This document shows, in pieces, positions 8,521 through 16,586 of a stretch of 64,000 nucleotides of DNA. The translations under genes were made by a program, and so were the position numbers. Source of the DNA: Neobacillus sp. YX16 (GTDB lineage: Bacteria; Bacillota; Bacilli; Bacillales; Cytobacillaceae); NCBI RefSeq assembly GCF_030123505.1, contig NZ_CP126115.1, positions 1,564,001 to 1,628,000 of the forward strand, written 5' to 3'. Below the pieces are notes generated by a model that ran no database searches, had not been told where the DNA came from, and was given only the letters and a program-made list of their open reading frames with translations. The stretch's first letter is position 1. Each line of letters starts with the position of its first letter.

Positions 8521-11500
8521 TTTTGTAATACCACCTAAACCTGAGGGGGCAACTTGGACGGAAGACCAATGGAAGGCCATTATGGAGAAAAATAAAGACA
8601 TCCTTGTTGCAGCAGCAGCAGGCTCTGGTAAAACGGCTGTCTTGGTGGAACGGATTATCCAAAAAGTTGTTTCGGAAGATGACCCGATTGATGTCGATGA
8701 ATTATTAGTCGTAACATTTACGAACGCATCTGCAGCTGAAATGCGTCATCGAATCGGCGAAGCATTGGAAAAGGCGATAAATAAAGACCCAAAATCAAGG
8801 CATTTACGAAAGCAGCTGAGCTTATTAAATAAAGCATCCATTTCGACCCTGCACTCCTTTTGTATGGAGGTTATCCGAAAATACTATTATCTCATTGATG
8901 TAGATCCTGGTTTTAGAATTGCTGATGAGACAGAGGCACAATTAATTCGGGATGAAGTAATGGATGAGCTATTTGAAGAGGAGTATGGGCTAAAGGATAA
9001 TGAGCCATTTTTTCGGTTAGTTGATTCCTTTACCAGTGACCGGAGCGATAGTGCCTTAATGGATATCGTGCGGGATATTTATGATTTTGCTGCGTCGAAT
9101 CCTGTGCCTAGTCATTATTTACAGTCCATGATTGATATGTATGATACTACTAAGGTAGCGAATCTAGAAGAATTACCATTTATTCAAGCACTGTTGTTTG
9201 ATATTGAGCTTCAACTAGAGGGTACTAAGGAAATGATACAGCGTGGATTGGAAGTAACAAAGCTTCCAGGTGGTCCGGTACCAAGGGCAGAGAATTTTCT
9301 AGATGATCTAAATGTCATTGATACCCTTATACAGGCAAATCGAGATTCATGGTCAGCTCTTTACAATGCCATGCAGACATGGACTTTCACAAGAGCAAAA
9401 CAAGTAAAAGGGGACCAATTTGATAAAGAGTTGACTGAGAAAGCTCAAAAACTACGTGATAAAGCCAAAAAGAAGATTCAAGATATCAAAGAAGAGCTTT
9501 TTGTAAGAAAGCCTGAAGGCTTCTTACAAGATATGGACCAAATGCGCCCTCTAATTGAAACTCTTGTCCATTTGGTTACTGCTTTTTCTGAGCGCTTTGA
9601 GAAAGCAAAACGTGAAAAGGGATTAGTTGATTATGCAGATTTGGAGCACTATTGTCTAGCCATCTTAACGGGGGAAATCAGCTCTGATGGAGTGTTTCTC
9701 CCGTCAGAAGCTGCATTATCCTACAAAAACCAATTTAATGAAGTATTTGTTGATGAGTATCAGGATGTTAATATGGTTCAGGAAACCATCTTAAGGCTTG
9801 TTGCAAAAGAAGATGAGATAAATGGTAATCTGTTTATGGTTGGCGACGTCAAACAGTCGATATATCGTTTTCGTTTAGCTGAACCAAATCTATTTTTGGG
9901 GAAATATAATCGTTTCAGGCAGGACGGTAAGGGGACTGGATTACGAATTGATCTTGCCCGTAATTTTAGAAGCCGGAAAGAGGTTCTTGAAGGAACAAAC
10001 TATTTATTTAAACAAATCATGGGTGTAAGGGTTGGAGAAATAGAATACGATGAAGCCGCTGAACTCCGGCCCGGTGCGCCATACCCTGAGGATGAACCAT
10101 TTCCAATCGAGCTATTGTTGATAAATCAAAATAATGATGGTAAAGAATTGCCACCAGAGGCTGCTGAATCAGAAACAGAGAGCGTACCTTCTGAATTTGA
10201 TGAGGTGGATTTAGAAAAATCGCAGCTCGAAGCTAGAGTGATGGCTTCAAAGATTAAACAATTAATTGCGAATGAAACAAAAGTTTATAATCCAAAAACA
10301 GCATCATACCGTCCAGTCATGTATCGGGATATGGTGATCCTGCTCCGTTCCATGACGTGGGCACCTCAAATAATCGAAGAGTTCAAACAACAAGGAATCC
10401 CGATATACGCAAACCTTTCTACTGGTTATTTTGAAGCAACTGAAGTTGCGATTATGATGTCGTTGTTAAGGGTAATTGATAACCCATTCCAAGATATTCC
10501 CTTGGCTTCTGTCTTGCGTTCTCCTATTGTCGGGCTAAACGAAGAGGAGCTTGCACAAATACGACTGCATAGTAAGGGAACTTTTTGGGAATCTCTTAAG
10601 AGGTTCTGTCGCAGCACACCTACAGAAAAAACGGAACAGGTATACGAAAAGGTCCGGCGTTTTTATGATTATTTGGACGAATGGCGTTCCATGGCACGCC
10701 AGGGATCACTTTCAGAACTAATTTGGCAGCTGTACCGGGATACACAGTTTTATGACTTTGTAGGAGGGTTGCCAGGCGGGAAACAGCGGCAGGCAAACTT
10801 GCGTGCTTTGTACGATAGGGCTAGGCAATATGAGCAGACTTCATTTCGAGGGTTATTCCGCTTTTTACGTTTTGTTGAGAGAATGATTGAAAGAGGAGAC
10901 GACCTTGGAGCAGCAAGAGCGCTTGGCGAGCAGGAAGATGTAGTTCGGATTATGACCATTCATAGCAGTAAAGGGCTTGAATTTCCAGTCGTATTTATTG
11001 CAGGATTGTCGCGAAACTTTAATATGTCTGATATCCGTAAACCATATATGCTCGATAAAGAGTACGGCATAGCAGCGAAATATGTAAATATAGAAAAAAG
11101 AATTTCTTATCCATCTTTACCTCAAATTGCGTTTAAGCGTCGAAAGAAAATGGAAATGCTGGCAGAAGAAATGCGGGTTCTTTACGTGGCCTTGACTCGG
11201 GCGAAAGAAAAGCTTTATTTAATAGGCACCTTGAAGGATGCAGATAAAAAAATAGAGCAGTGGAATGATGTAACTGCGAATACAGATTGGCTGCTCAAGG
11301 ATTATGAAAGAGCAGCGGCAGGCTGTTATATGGATTGGGTTGGGCCGGCGATTATTCGGCATCAGGATAGTCAAGAATTCAGAAAATCTGAAAGTACACT
11401 TGTTCCAACCGAGATTACCTGTCACCCTTCGGCATGGAAAATGACAGTAATGAGCGCTGAAGAAGTAAAAAGTCAGGAAATCATTAAGAAAATGGAAGCA

Positions 11501-12298
11501 GACTCCTTACTAGAGCGGGTAGAAAAAAAGGAAATGATACCGATAACCTCTCCCTTTGCGGAAGAAATTAAGTCTCGCTTAACATGGGAATATTCATTTG
11601 CCAATGCCTCGACACATCGCTCGAAGCAATCAGTTTCTGAAATGAAGCGCCAGCGGGAAATGTCTGATGAGCAAAGTGGTACTGAATTGTTAAGTAAGTT
11701 TAAAAAATCAATTACGAAACGTCCTAAGTTTATGCAAGAAAAGTCCCTAAGCCCTGCCGAGAGAGGGACTGCCCTCCATATGGTCATGCAGCATGTTGAT
11801 TTGACAAGACCTGTTACGTTAGAGAACGTTGAGTCTCAAGTAGAGCGGATGGTTAACGATGAGCTGTTAACGGTTGAGCAGGCGGAGGTCATTAATACCC
11901 AGTTAATTGCAGAATTTTTCGAGTCAGATTTAGGCAAAAGGATTATGAATGCAAAAGTGGTCAATCGTGAAATACCCTTTACTCTTTCATTGCCTGCTTC
12001 AGAAGTATATTCAGCATGGAAGGATGAAGATGAATCTGTTTTTGTCCAAGGGATTATCGACTGTGTTTTTGAGGATGAGAATGGACTTGTCCTTATTGAC
12101 TTTAAATCTGATGGTATATCTGATCGTTACAAAGGTGGATTTATACAAGCTAAACCAATACTAGAAGAGCGATACCGATTGCAAATCAATTTATATACAA
12201 AAGCGTTGGAACAAATCTGGAAGCGAAAAGTCAATGAAAGATATCTATTCTTCTTTGACGGCGCTCATATTTTAAAGCTAGAAAAAGAATCTGAATAA
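8513..12298 (+). CDS. addA: ATP-dependent helicase/nuclease subunit A, AddA
   Basis: UvrD-family (SF1A) 3'-5' DNA helicase with a C-terminal nuclease, 1261 residues. Visible in order: Q motif WTEDQWKAI, Walker A AAAGSGKTAVL (about residue 35-45), TFTNASAAEM, helicase motif II VDEYQDVN, motif III VGDVKQSIYRFR, motif V MTIHSSKGLEFPVVF, motif VI RVLYVALTRAKEKLY, and the nuclease motif IDFKSDG near residue 1190. AddAB is the Firmicutes counterpart of RecBCD. It is translated from an ATG overlapping addB, with AAAGGGGG upstream. It is followed by a bidirectional terminator and then gerPF, with no sbcD/sbcC between. Confidence 0.97.
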   Translation: MSSFVIPPKPEGATWTEDQWKAIMEKNKDILVAAAAGSGKTAVLVERIIQKVVSEDDPIDVDELLVVTFTNASAAEMRHRIGEALEKAINKDPKSRHLRKQLSLLNKASISTLHSFCMEVIRKYYYLIDVDPGFRIADETEAQLIRDEVMDELFEEEYGLKDNEPFFRLVDSFTSDRSDSALMDIVRDIYDFAASNPVPSHYLQSMIDMYDTTKVANLEELPFIQALLFDIELQLEGTKEMIQRGLEVTKLPGGPVPRAENFLDDLNVIDTLIQANRDSWSALYNAMQTWTFTRAKQVKGDQFDKELTEKAQKLRDKAKKKIQDIKEELFVRKPEGFLQDMDQMRPLIETLVHLVTAFSERFEKAKREKGLVDYADLEHYCLAILTGEISSDGVFLPSEAALSYKNQFNEVFVDEYQDVNMVQETILRLVAKEDEINGNLFMVGDVKQSIYRFRLAEPNLFLGKYNRFRQDGKGTGLRIDLARNFRSRKEVLEGTNYLFKQIMGVRVGEIEYDEAAELRPGAPYPEDEPFPIELLLINQNNDGKELPPEAAESETESVPSEFDEVDLEKSQLEARVMASKIKQLIANETKVYNPKTASYRPVMYRDMVILLRSMTWAPQIIEEFKQQGIPIYANLSTGYFEATEVAIMMSLLRVIDNPFQDIPLASVLRSPIVGLNEEELAQIRLHSKGTFWESLKRFCRSTPTEKTEQVYEKVRRFYDYLDEWRSMARQGSLSELIWQLYRDTQFYDFVGGLPGGKQRQANLRALYDRARQYEQTSFRGLFRFLRFVERMIERGDDLGAARALGEQEDVVRIMTIHSSKGLEFPVVFIAGLSRNFNMSDIRKPYMLDKEYGIAAKYVNIEKRISYPSLPQIAFKRRKKMEMLAEEMRVLYVALTRAKEKLYLIGTLKDADKKIEQWNDVTANTDWLLKDYERAAAGCYMDWVGPAIIRHQDSQEFRKSESTLVPTEITCHPSAWKMTVMSAEEVKSQEIIKKMEADSLLERVEKKEMIPITSPFAEEIKSRLTWEYSFANASTHRSKQSVSEMKRQREMSDEQSGTELLSKFKKSITKRPKFMQEKSLSPAERGTALHMVMQHVDLTRPVTLENVESQVERMVNDELLTVEQAEVINTQLIAEFFESDLGKRIMNAKVVNREIPFTLSLPASEVYSAWKDEDESVFVQGIIDCVFEDENGLVLIDFKSDGISDRYKGGFIQAKPILEERYRLQINLYTKALEQIWKRKVNERYLFFFDGAHILKLEKESE

Positions 12299-12302
12299 AA
12301 AT

Positions 12303-12336
12303 AGAAGACATAAACCGCCCATGGTTTATGTCTTTT
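12303..12336. terminator. Bidirectional terminator between addA and gerPF
   Basis: AAGACATAAACC and GGTTTATGTCTTTTT form a 12-bp stem with a GCCCAT loop and T-tracts on both strands. It ends both convergent operons. Confidence 0.88.
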
Positions 12337-12555
12337 TCAGCTATTCCCGCCTATTGGCTGGTCAAGTAAATTGGCATCAAGTACATTGGTACCGCTTATT
12401 CCGTTGGCTGTAAAAATAATACCCCCTGTATTAAAGCCCCCAGAACCTGCATTGGTCTTTGAGGCACTTTTTGGTGAGATATAGACGGTATCCCCGAAAT
12501 GTACAATTCCACCACTTACATTCACAATCTGTACTGGACCAATTATCGCTGGCAT
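12337..12555 (-). CDS. gerPF: Spore germination protein GerPF
   Basis: Last gene of the gerP operon; GerP proteins sit in the spore coat and let small germinants pass through to their receptors. The 72-residue protein starts MPAIIGPVQIVNVSGGIVHFGD and has the SxGGFNTG glycine-rich motif shared with GerPA, so the two are paralogues. AAAGGATG precedes the ATG. Length is as expected for GerPF. Confidence 0.95.
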   Translation of the reverse strand: MPAIIGPVQIVNVSGGIVHFGDTVYISPKSASKTNAGSGGFNTGGIIFTANGISGTNVLDANLLDQPIGGNS

Positions 12556-12619
12556 TTTAATACATCCTTTTCTTTACTAACACTTACAAATTATGTGATA
12601 TCCTATTCAAAAGTCAAGG

Positions 12620-13000
12620 TCATTGTTCATTGTCTTTATGGAGCAGCTGCCGGATATGTTTAACCCTGGCTTCCATTGAGACGTTTTCACTGTTTCCAAC
12701 ATGGAGAATGGCAGCCGATGACATGGCGAGGATGGAGATATTATTGACCTTAATGACAGGCAGAGTATTATGAGTCGACATTGTTATATTTTCGTTGATT
12801 GGCAATAAAGGAATTGGTTCTGAAAAAACAGGATATTTTGAAAAATTTCCTTCTTTGACATAAAATACATCAGCTTCCCGTTGAACAGCTAAGGCTCGTG
12901 AAAAACCATTAATGATACGGGAATCTCCCAGTTGAATGGTAGAGGCAAAGGAAGCCGAGTTCACTTTAATGGCATTTACTGCAGAAGTTCTTTGGAGCAT
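12620..13000 (-). CDS. gerPE: Spore germination protein GerPE
   Basis: Fifth gene of the gerP operon, 126 residues. It carries the operon's typical beta-strand motif SxxxTIQLGDSRIING near the N-terminus and a second copy SSAAILHVGNSENV near the C-terminus. No signal peptide, consistent with assembly into the coat from the mother cell. It lies between gerPD and gerPF in the conserved order. Confidence 0.92.
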   Translation of the reverse strand: MLQRTSAVNAIKVNSASFASTIQLGDSRIINGFSRALAVQREADVFYVKEGNFSKYPVFSEPIPLLPINENITMSTHNTLPVIKVNNISILAMSSAAILHVGNSENVSMEARVKHIRQLLHKDNEQ

Positions 13001-13014
13001 AATCTTAAACCTTC

Positions 13015-13185
13015 CTAAAATAATGGCACAAATGGCCCGATAATGAGTGACTCTGCAGGAGTGTCAAAAGTGGAAGCCAATTGAATGGTTTGAGTGTCGC
13101 CAACTAATACGAGTGAAGAACTTGCTACCCCCATAATTCTAATGGTATCTACATGGAGTTCACGATTATATACCTCAAAGTTCAT
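13015..13185 (-). CDS. gerPD: Spore germination protein GerPD (short gene)
   Basis: A 56-residue reading frame, MNFEVYNRELHVDTIRIMGV... ending GPFVPLF, found by translating the gap between gerPC and gerPE. The SSSLVLVGDTQTIQL segment is the gerP-family strand motif, and size and position match GerPD. Its start codon lies inside the last 11 bases of gerPC, indicating translational coupling. With this gene the operon is complete (A to F). Confidence 0.9.
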   Translation of the reverse strand: MNFEVYNRELHVDTIRIMGVASSSLVLVGDTQTIQLASTFDTPAESLIIGPFVPLF

Positions 13186-13795
13186 TTTGTGTATTCATTC
13201 CTTTCACGTTCTCAGGTAAATGATTAATAAATATTAAAATACCTTTTCTGATTTCCTGTTTAATTAATTCAATAATACTTTCCTCTGTATTATGTTCACC
13301 TTCACGGTTAATGGCCGAAGAATTTTGGATATGATAATCAATCCTAGCTGGAAGCTGCTTCAAGATATCTTGTTTGATAAATTCTAAATAGGAGTCGTCT
13401 AAACTTACATTTAGTTGATTTTGAGTTTCCTTAAAAAGTGCTGGCAGGTCAGTTTCTAAATACTGATGTATAGATTCTTCTATTTTCATAGACCGCTGCA
13501 TTTGTGCCTTAGGATGTATTGGTGAATTTATCGATTGATTTTGAACAGCAAAATCTTCAATATTTGCCAAATCTGATGGGTTTAACCCAATGTTTAATGT
13601 ACCATCAAGAGTTTCAACCTTCAATTGATCGAATTTATATTCAATCTTATCAACACGAATACTAGGCTTATCCTTTAAATGCTTCATTTCTTCCTGTAGT
13701 TTTTGAATGGTCTGTTCCAGTATGGCAATTCTATTTTCCTGTGTTTGTAAAGTCATTTGGACCCATTGAAGAAGTTGTGAATAATCCTGATACAT
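13175..13795 (-). CDS. gerPC: Spore germination protein GerPC
   Basis: Third gerP gene, 206 residues. The N-terminal third is a coiled coil (about residues 14-42, LQTQENRIAILEQTIQKLQE). The middle contains the beta-rich segment IEYKFDQLKVETLDGTLNIG and the remainder is charged and helical. GerPC is the largest protein of the operon and in other Bacillus is needed for stability or location of the other Gerp proteins. Its end overlaps gerPD by 11 bases. Confidence 0.92.
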   Translation of the reverse strand: MYQDYSQLLQWVQMTLQTQENRIAILEQTIQKLQEEMKHLKDKPSIRVDKIEYKFDQLKVETLDGTLNIGLNPSDLANIEDFAVQNQSINSPIHPKAQMQRSMKIEESIHQYLETDLPALFKETQNQLNVSLDDSYLEFIKQDILKQLPARIDYHIQNSSAINREGEHNTEESIIELIKQEIRKGILIFINHLPENVKGMNTQNEL

Positions 13796-13807
13796 ACCAT
13801 CACCTCA

Positions 13808-14044
13808 CTATTTAGCTTCTTCTCTTCCCGCGCCGCCCAAAGGTACTGCAACACTGCTAGTTTGCCCGTTTGTTGTTTGAGTGCCTCCTGCTGTCGGAGC
13901 TGGACCTTTAAAACCGCCCGTATTATATAGATAAGAAGCAGGTTTAATAATTCCCGCACTGCCAATTTGCAGAACAGAAGAATTTGTAATACTGCTAATT
14001 TTAATAAAGTTTATTTGAATAGACTGCTGGATATAAAAATTCAT
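13808..14044 (-). CDS. gerPB: Spore germination protein GerPB
   Basis: Second gerP gene, 78 residues, starting MNFYIQQSIQINFIKISSIT. It has the SSVLQIGSAGIIKP strand motif, the YNTGGFKGPAP segment, and a Gly/Thr/Ala-rich tail common to GerPB. Spaced 17 bases from gerPA and 12 from gerPC, so part of one transcript. Confidence 0.93.
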   Translation of the reverse strand: MNFYIQQSIQINFIKISSITNSSVLQIGSAGIIKPASYLYNTGGFKGPAPTAGGTQTTNGQTSSVAVPLGGAGREEAK

Positions 14045-14061
14045 GTAAAACCAACCTTTCC

Positions 14062-14286
14062 TTAAGCATTAAGGAAGATTCCTTGATCAATACCATCTGA
14101 ATCGTATGTGTTCGTATTGCTTAAATTATTATTATGAACATTTAAACTTTCACCCGTATTAAAGGATCCTGCCCCGGAAAAAGTTCTTGCGGATGAAAAT
14201 GGCATGATTTTATAGACATCTCCAATATGAAAAACTGAACTACTGCCAAGTGAAATGACTTGTGCAACTCCTACAATCGCTGGCAT
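14062..14286 (-). CDS. gerPA: Spore germination protein GerPA
   Basis: First gene of the gerP operon, 74 residues from MPAIVGVAQVISLG, with SSVFHIGDVYKI and the GAGSFNTGE motif also seen in GerPF. The ATG at 14286 is preferred over a GTG nine bases upstream because of the MPAI start shared with GerPF and the GAAGGGTG site. The operon is expected to be made late in the mother cell. Confidence 0.94.
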   Translation of the reverse strand: MPAIVGVAQVISLGSSSVFHIGDVYKIMPFSSARTFSGAGSFNTGESLNVHNNNLSNTNTYDSDGIDQGIFLNA

Positions 14287-14316
14287 AAACAACACCCTTC
14301 ACCTGTTTTCTCCTAA

Positions 14317-14343
14317 TATCGTATGTATGGGTTGGTGTAATGT
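14317..14343 (-). promoter_or_regulatory. Candidate SigK promoter of the gerP operon
   Basis: On the minus strand, CATACGATA (14325-14317) fits the SigK -10 consensus CATANNNTA, and the dinucleotide AC (14343-14342) lies 16 bases upstream, the usual -35/-10 spacing. It is about 30 bases ahead of gerPA. B. subtilis gerP is known to be SigK-dependent and GerE-regulated; the match here is direct, the use is inferred. Confidence 0.65.
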
Positions 14344-14400
14344 GATTCATTCGCCCAATAAAAGTAAAAAGTGATCTTTTATATATCTTACAGTTGTATG

Positions 14401-14428
14401 TTGGGAAAATAATAGAATTAGGTATAAT
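14401..14428 (+). promoter_or_regulatory. Candidate SigA promoter of the c-di-GMP riboswitch transcript
   Basis: TTGGGA - 16 bases - TATAAT, about 100 bases before the aptamer. The -10 is perfect, the -35 moderate, the spacer one base short. Confidence 0.5.
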
Positions 14429-14529
14429 TAACTATATTTTTATTAAAAATGGTATATTAGTAGGATATAAGATAATAGGAAAAGGACTTATGATGTGTTT
14501 AAGAGGTCAGTCGGAAAATAAATACACTG

Positions 14530-14622
14530 ATTCTCGATAAAGGCAAAACTGGTGAAAATCAGTGACGCAAAGCTAAAGGGGCTAAGGTGCATTTGCACTA
14601 CGCCAGCCAGTTACCGAAAGAA
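14530..14622 (+). ncRNA. Cyclic-di-GMP-I (GEMM-I) riboswitch aptamer
   Basis: The conserved GEMM-I elements appear in order: AAAGGCAAA, a hairpin closed by GAAAA (CTGGTGAAAATCAG, the tetraloop arm), the strictly conserved GACGCAAAGC, then GGGGCTAAGGTGC, a second hairpin (GTGCATTTGCAC), CGCCAGCCAG and the closing TTACCG. The ends TTCTCG and CGAAAGAA can pair as P1. GEMM-I RNAs bind c-di-GMP and commonly control motility, pili and adhesion genes. A terminator lies about 65 bases downstream, followed by the cpaF remnant. Confidence 0.93.
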
Positions 14623-14687
14623 CAGGGTGTTTTACGTACGCTACAGCAATATACATATTCTATGTAGATTGTTTGTACTACATTGTT

Positions 14688-14719
14688 AACCCCCCTTTCG
14701 GTAAAGGCGGGGTTATTTT
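14688..14719 (+). terminator. Intrinsic terminator: expression platform of the c-di-GMP riboswitch
   Basis: AACCCCCCTTT-CGGT-AAAGGCGGGGTT followed by ATTTTT; an 11-bp GC-rich stem with one bulged C. It lies between the aptamer and the coding region, so c-di-GMP probably decides between termination and read-through. Direction of control (on or off) cannot be read from the sequence. Confidence 0.85.
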
Positions 14720-14818
14720 TATGTGAATTTATCAACCCTGCCAAACCGATCATTTCTTCTGTATGTTTTGTGATTAAAGCAGTTTTCAAAAAAACAAGAA
14801 TAAGGCGGGTGGCATTCT

Positions 14819-15427
14819 ATGGGACTACTAAAACAGATTCAACAAAATAATCAGGGAAAAGGTGCAGCGCACAAATTGTACCAGTTAAAAAGGCTGGCTA
14901 ATAGAAGGAATTCATGGAAACCTCTAGAGCTGCAGGATTTAATTCGTAACGGGACCATGTCAAAAGAAATGGCACTCTTCCTCTGTACATGTGTTAAAGC
15001 TAGATTAAATATTCTAGTAAGCGGAGGAACAGGTTCAGGTAAAACAACTCTTGTCAATGCACTTTCCACTTTCATTCCAAAAGAGGATAGGAATATGATT
15101 GGAGATGTCCGTGATAAGGATGGACGTGAAATACTTCGGAAAGAAAATAAAGGACTTGATGGTTTTCTTGCAACAGGACACTCCAGCAGTCCAAGTAATA
15201 TGATTGATCGCTTGGAAATCATTGCCTATCTAGAGGGGATGAATTTGCCTATCAAAGCGATTAGGGAACAAATCGCGGGTACTATTGACATCATTGTGCA
15301 CCTTTCACGAATAAATGATGGGACAAGGAAAATTACGAAGATAACAGAGGTTCAGGGAATAGAAGGGGAAAATATTGTGCTTAGAGATATTTTTACTGTT
15401 AGACCTCTTGAAGGTTCTTATTATTAG
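14819..15427 (+). CDS. Shortened CpaF/TadA secretion ATPase; remnant of a Tad/Flp pilus operon
   Basis: CpaF is the hexameric ATPase that drives Tad/Flp pilus assembly, normally about 430-480 residues; this frame is only 202. The family C-half is clear: LIRNGTMSKEMALFL, Walker A GGTGSGKT (residues 69-76), RLEIIAYLEGMNLPIKAIRE, IAGTIDIIVHLSRINDGTRK and the closing FTVRPL. About 200 N-terminal residues are missing. A further ~50 residues between Walker A and Walker B, including the Asp box (EDAAELQ in relatives), are gone in frame. The Walker B region reads GDVRD instead of GEVRG and the TxHANSP loop is TGHSSSP. ATP hydrolysis is doubtful. No other tad genes follow. The frame is intact, so I list it as a CDS, but a decaying pseudogene is the likeliest reading. 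Confidence 0.8.
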   Translation: MGLLKQIQQNNQGKGAAHKLYQLKRLANRRNSWKPLELQDLIRNGTMSKEMALFLCTCVKARLNILVSGGTGSGKTTLVNALSTFIPKEDRNMIGDVRDKDGREILRKENKGLDGFLATGHSSSPSNMIDRLEIIAYLEGMNLPIKAIREQIAGTIDIIVHLSRINDGTRKITKITEVQGIEGENIVLRDIFTVRPLEGSYY

Positions 15428-15511
15428 GCCCAGCTTTTTTTTAGGATTTTAGGTATGCCTATGGTATGATAGTGTTGCTAAAAGCACTTGCATACATAGG
15501 AGGAAGAATAA

Positions 15512-15871
15512 ATGATTCATGGTCACGTTACAGCTTGGGTTTTGGCCCTAATTTTATTTATTGTCGCTATACTTTTACTAAAAGGTGGAAAAGAAAAGGG
15601 CGCTAAAATTGTCCGAATGATACTACGTGTTCTTTATCTGCTCATTATTGCAACAGGTATTGGACTAATATTCATGCTTTCCAATATAGATATGTTGTAT
15701 ATACTAAAAGCAGTTGTAGGAATATGGCTAATTGGCTTATTTGAAATGATTCTAAGTAAGGTTGCGCAAAAAAGAAAGACTTCCGTTTTGTGGATACAGT
15801 TTGCTATCGCGTTCTTGCTTGTACTCTATTTAGGCTTTGATAAATTACCTATGTCAATTTTCCATGTATAA
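15512..15871 (+). CDS. yisL: YisL family (UPF0344) membrane protein
   Basis: Four predicted membrane helices in 119 residues, starting MIHGHVTAWVLALILFIVAI with a short polar loop KGGKEKGAKIVRM and a HxGHxxxW-type N-terminus typical of YisL. GGAGGAAG precedes the ATG. In B. subtilis yisL also lies just after the gerP region. Function unknown. Confidence 0.85.
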   Translation: MIHGHVTAWVLALILFIVAILLLKGGKEKGAKIVRMILRVLYLLIIATGIGLIFMLSNIDMLYILKAVVGIWLIGLFEMILSKVAQKRKTSVLWIQFAIAFLLVLYLGFDKLPMSIFHV

Positions 15872-15883
15872 GTACAATATATT

Positions 15884-15922
15884 AGAAAGAGCTGTTGGGT
15901 TACCTGACAGCTCTTTCTACGT
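15884..15922 (+). terminator. Terminator after yisL
   Basis: AGAAAGAGCTGT and ACAGCTCTTTCT form a perfect 12-bp stem around an 11-base loop. The 3' T-tract is short. Confidence 0.7.
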
Positions 15923-15988
15923 TTAAAAAAGGATGACAATTATTGCAAATAGTTTTACTATTTAAGTAAGTGAAGAGGAGTGATTCAT

Positions 15989-16261
15989 ATGCTAGTAAGA
16001 GTATTTGCTAATCTCCGAGAAATTTGCGGCGGAGTTGGAGTAGAGGTAAACCCTGATGGTCAACGAGTTATTGATGTACTAGATAAAATGGTTGAGATGT
16101 TTCCTGATTTAAAGATTGAAATATTTACTCCTGAAAAACAACTGCTTCCATTTGTTCATGTTTTTATAAACGGAAGAAATATTATTCATTTGGATGGTCT
16201 TGAGACCATTGTAAAAGAAACCGATCAATTTGCACTATTCCCTCCAGTTGCAGGTGGGTAA
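15989..16261 (+). CDS. MoaD/ThiS-like sulfur-carrier protein of the AOR island
   Basis: Ubiquitin-fold sulfur carrier of 90 residues ending PPVAGG, the diglycine tail that is adenylated by a MoeB/ThiF enzyme and turned into a thiocarboxylate. The start MLVRVFANLREICGG and the strand FALFPPVAGG fit archaeal-type MoaD. The ATG at 15989 with AGAGGAG nine bases upstream is preferred over the GTG at 15980. It is one base from the next gene and near an AOR and a MoeB homologue, so it probably makes the dithiolene of the tungsten pterin used by AOR. A role in general Moco synthesis is the alternative. Confidence 0.85.
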   Translation: MLVRVFANLREICGGVGVEVNPDGQRVIDVLDKMVEMFPDLKIEIFTPEKQLLPFVHVFINGRNIIHLDGLETIVKETDQFALFPPVAGG

Positions 16262-16262
16262 T

Positions 16263-16535
16263 ATGCCAAAGCAGGAATTGGAGTTTCGTGGAATCAATCG
16301 GAAGCATCTTGGTATGTATTTTGAAGAGTTAGGCGGAAAACAAATTACAGAAGATTTCCCTTACATTTATAAATCTAATGAATGGTGTGGAGAAATAGTT
16401 AGGGAAGAGGTGCTTTCAATTACTTCTACATTTAAAGTCAATTCTGTACATATTCGGTTTAATGCTTCAGATGATAGGACGCTTAAAGAGCTTATCAAAA
16501 ATTATCGGGTGAAAACCAGGAGGATAGGCGGATAG
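16263..16535 (+). CDS. Small conserved-looking protein ending in Gly-Gly, partner of the MoaD-like protein
   Basis: Ninety residues, MPKQELEFRGINRKHLGMYF... ending KTRRIGG. The ATG at 16263 immediately follows the MoaD stop, so translation is coupled; an upstream in-frame ATG at 16230 lies inside moaD. I do not recognise the family with certainty. It may correspond to the C-terminal domain found in some MoaD-related proteins (DUF1952-type), which I recall only loosely. Visible features are RGINRKHL near the start, a central Trp-Cys (NEWCGE), a beta-strand pattern VNSVHIRFNASD, and an Arg-rich tail ending in GG like its neighbour. It is likely involved in cofactor sulfur transfer or AOR maturation; this is inference from context. 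Confidence 0.75.
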   Translation: MPKQELEFRGINRKHLGMYFEELGGKQITEDFPYIYKSNEWCGEIVREEVLSITSTFKVNSVHIRFNASDDRTLKELIKNYRVKTRRIGG

Positions 16536-16550
16536 TTAATTTCTGAAACA

Positions 16551-16580
16551 AAAGGCTTCTGCATAAATGCAGAAGCCTTC
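16551..16580. terminator. Bidirectional terminator between the MoaD pair and aor
   Basis: AAGGCTTCTGCAT-AA-ATGCAGAAGCCTT, a 13-bp perfect stem, between convergent genes. Confidence 0.85.
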
Positions 16581-16586
16581 ATATTA

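Noticed and set aside
14851..15222. 123-codon open frame antisense to the cpaF remnant
   Set aside because: Overlaps the CpaF-homologous frame, which has clear family motifs; no start signal.
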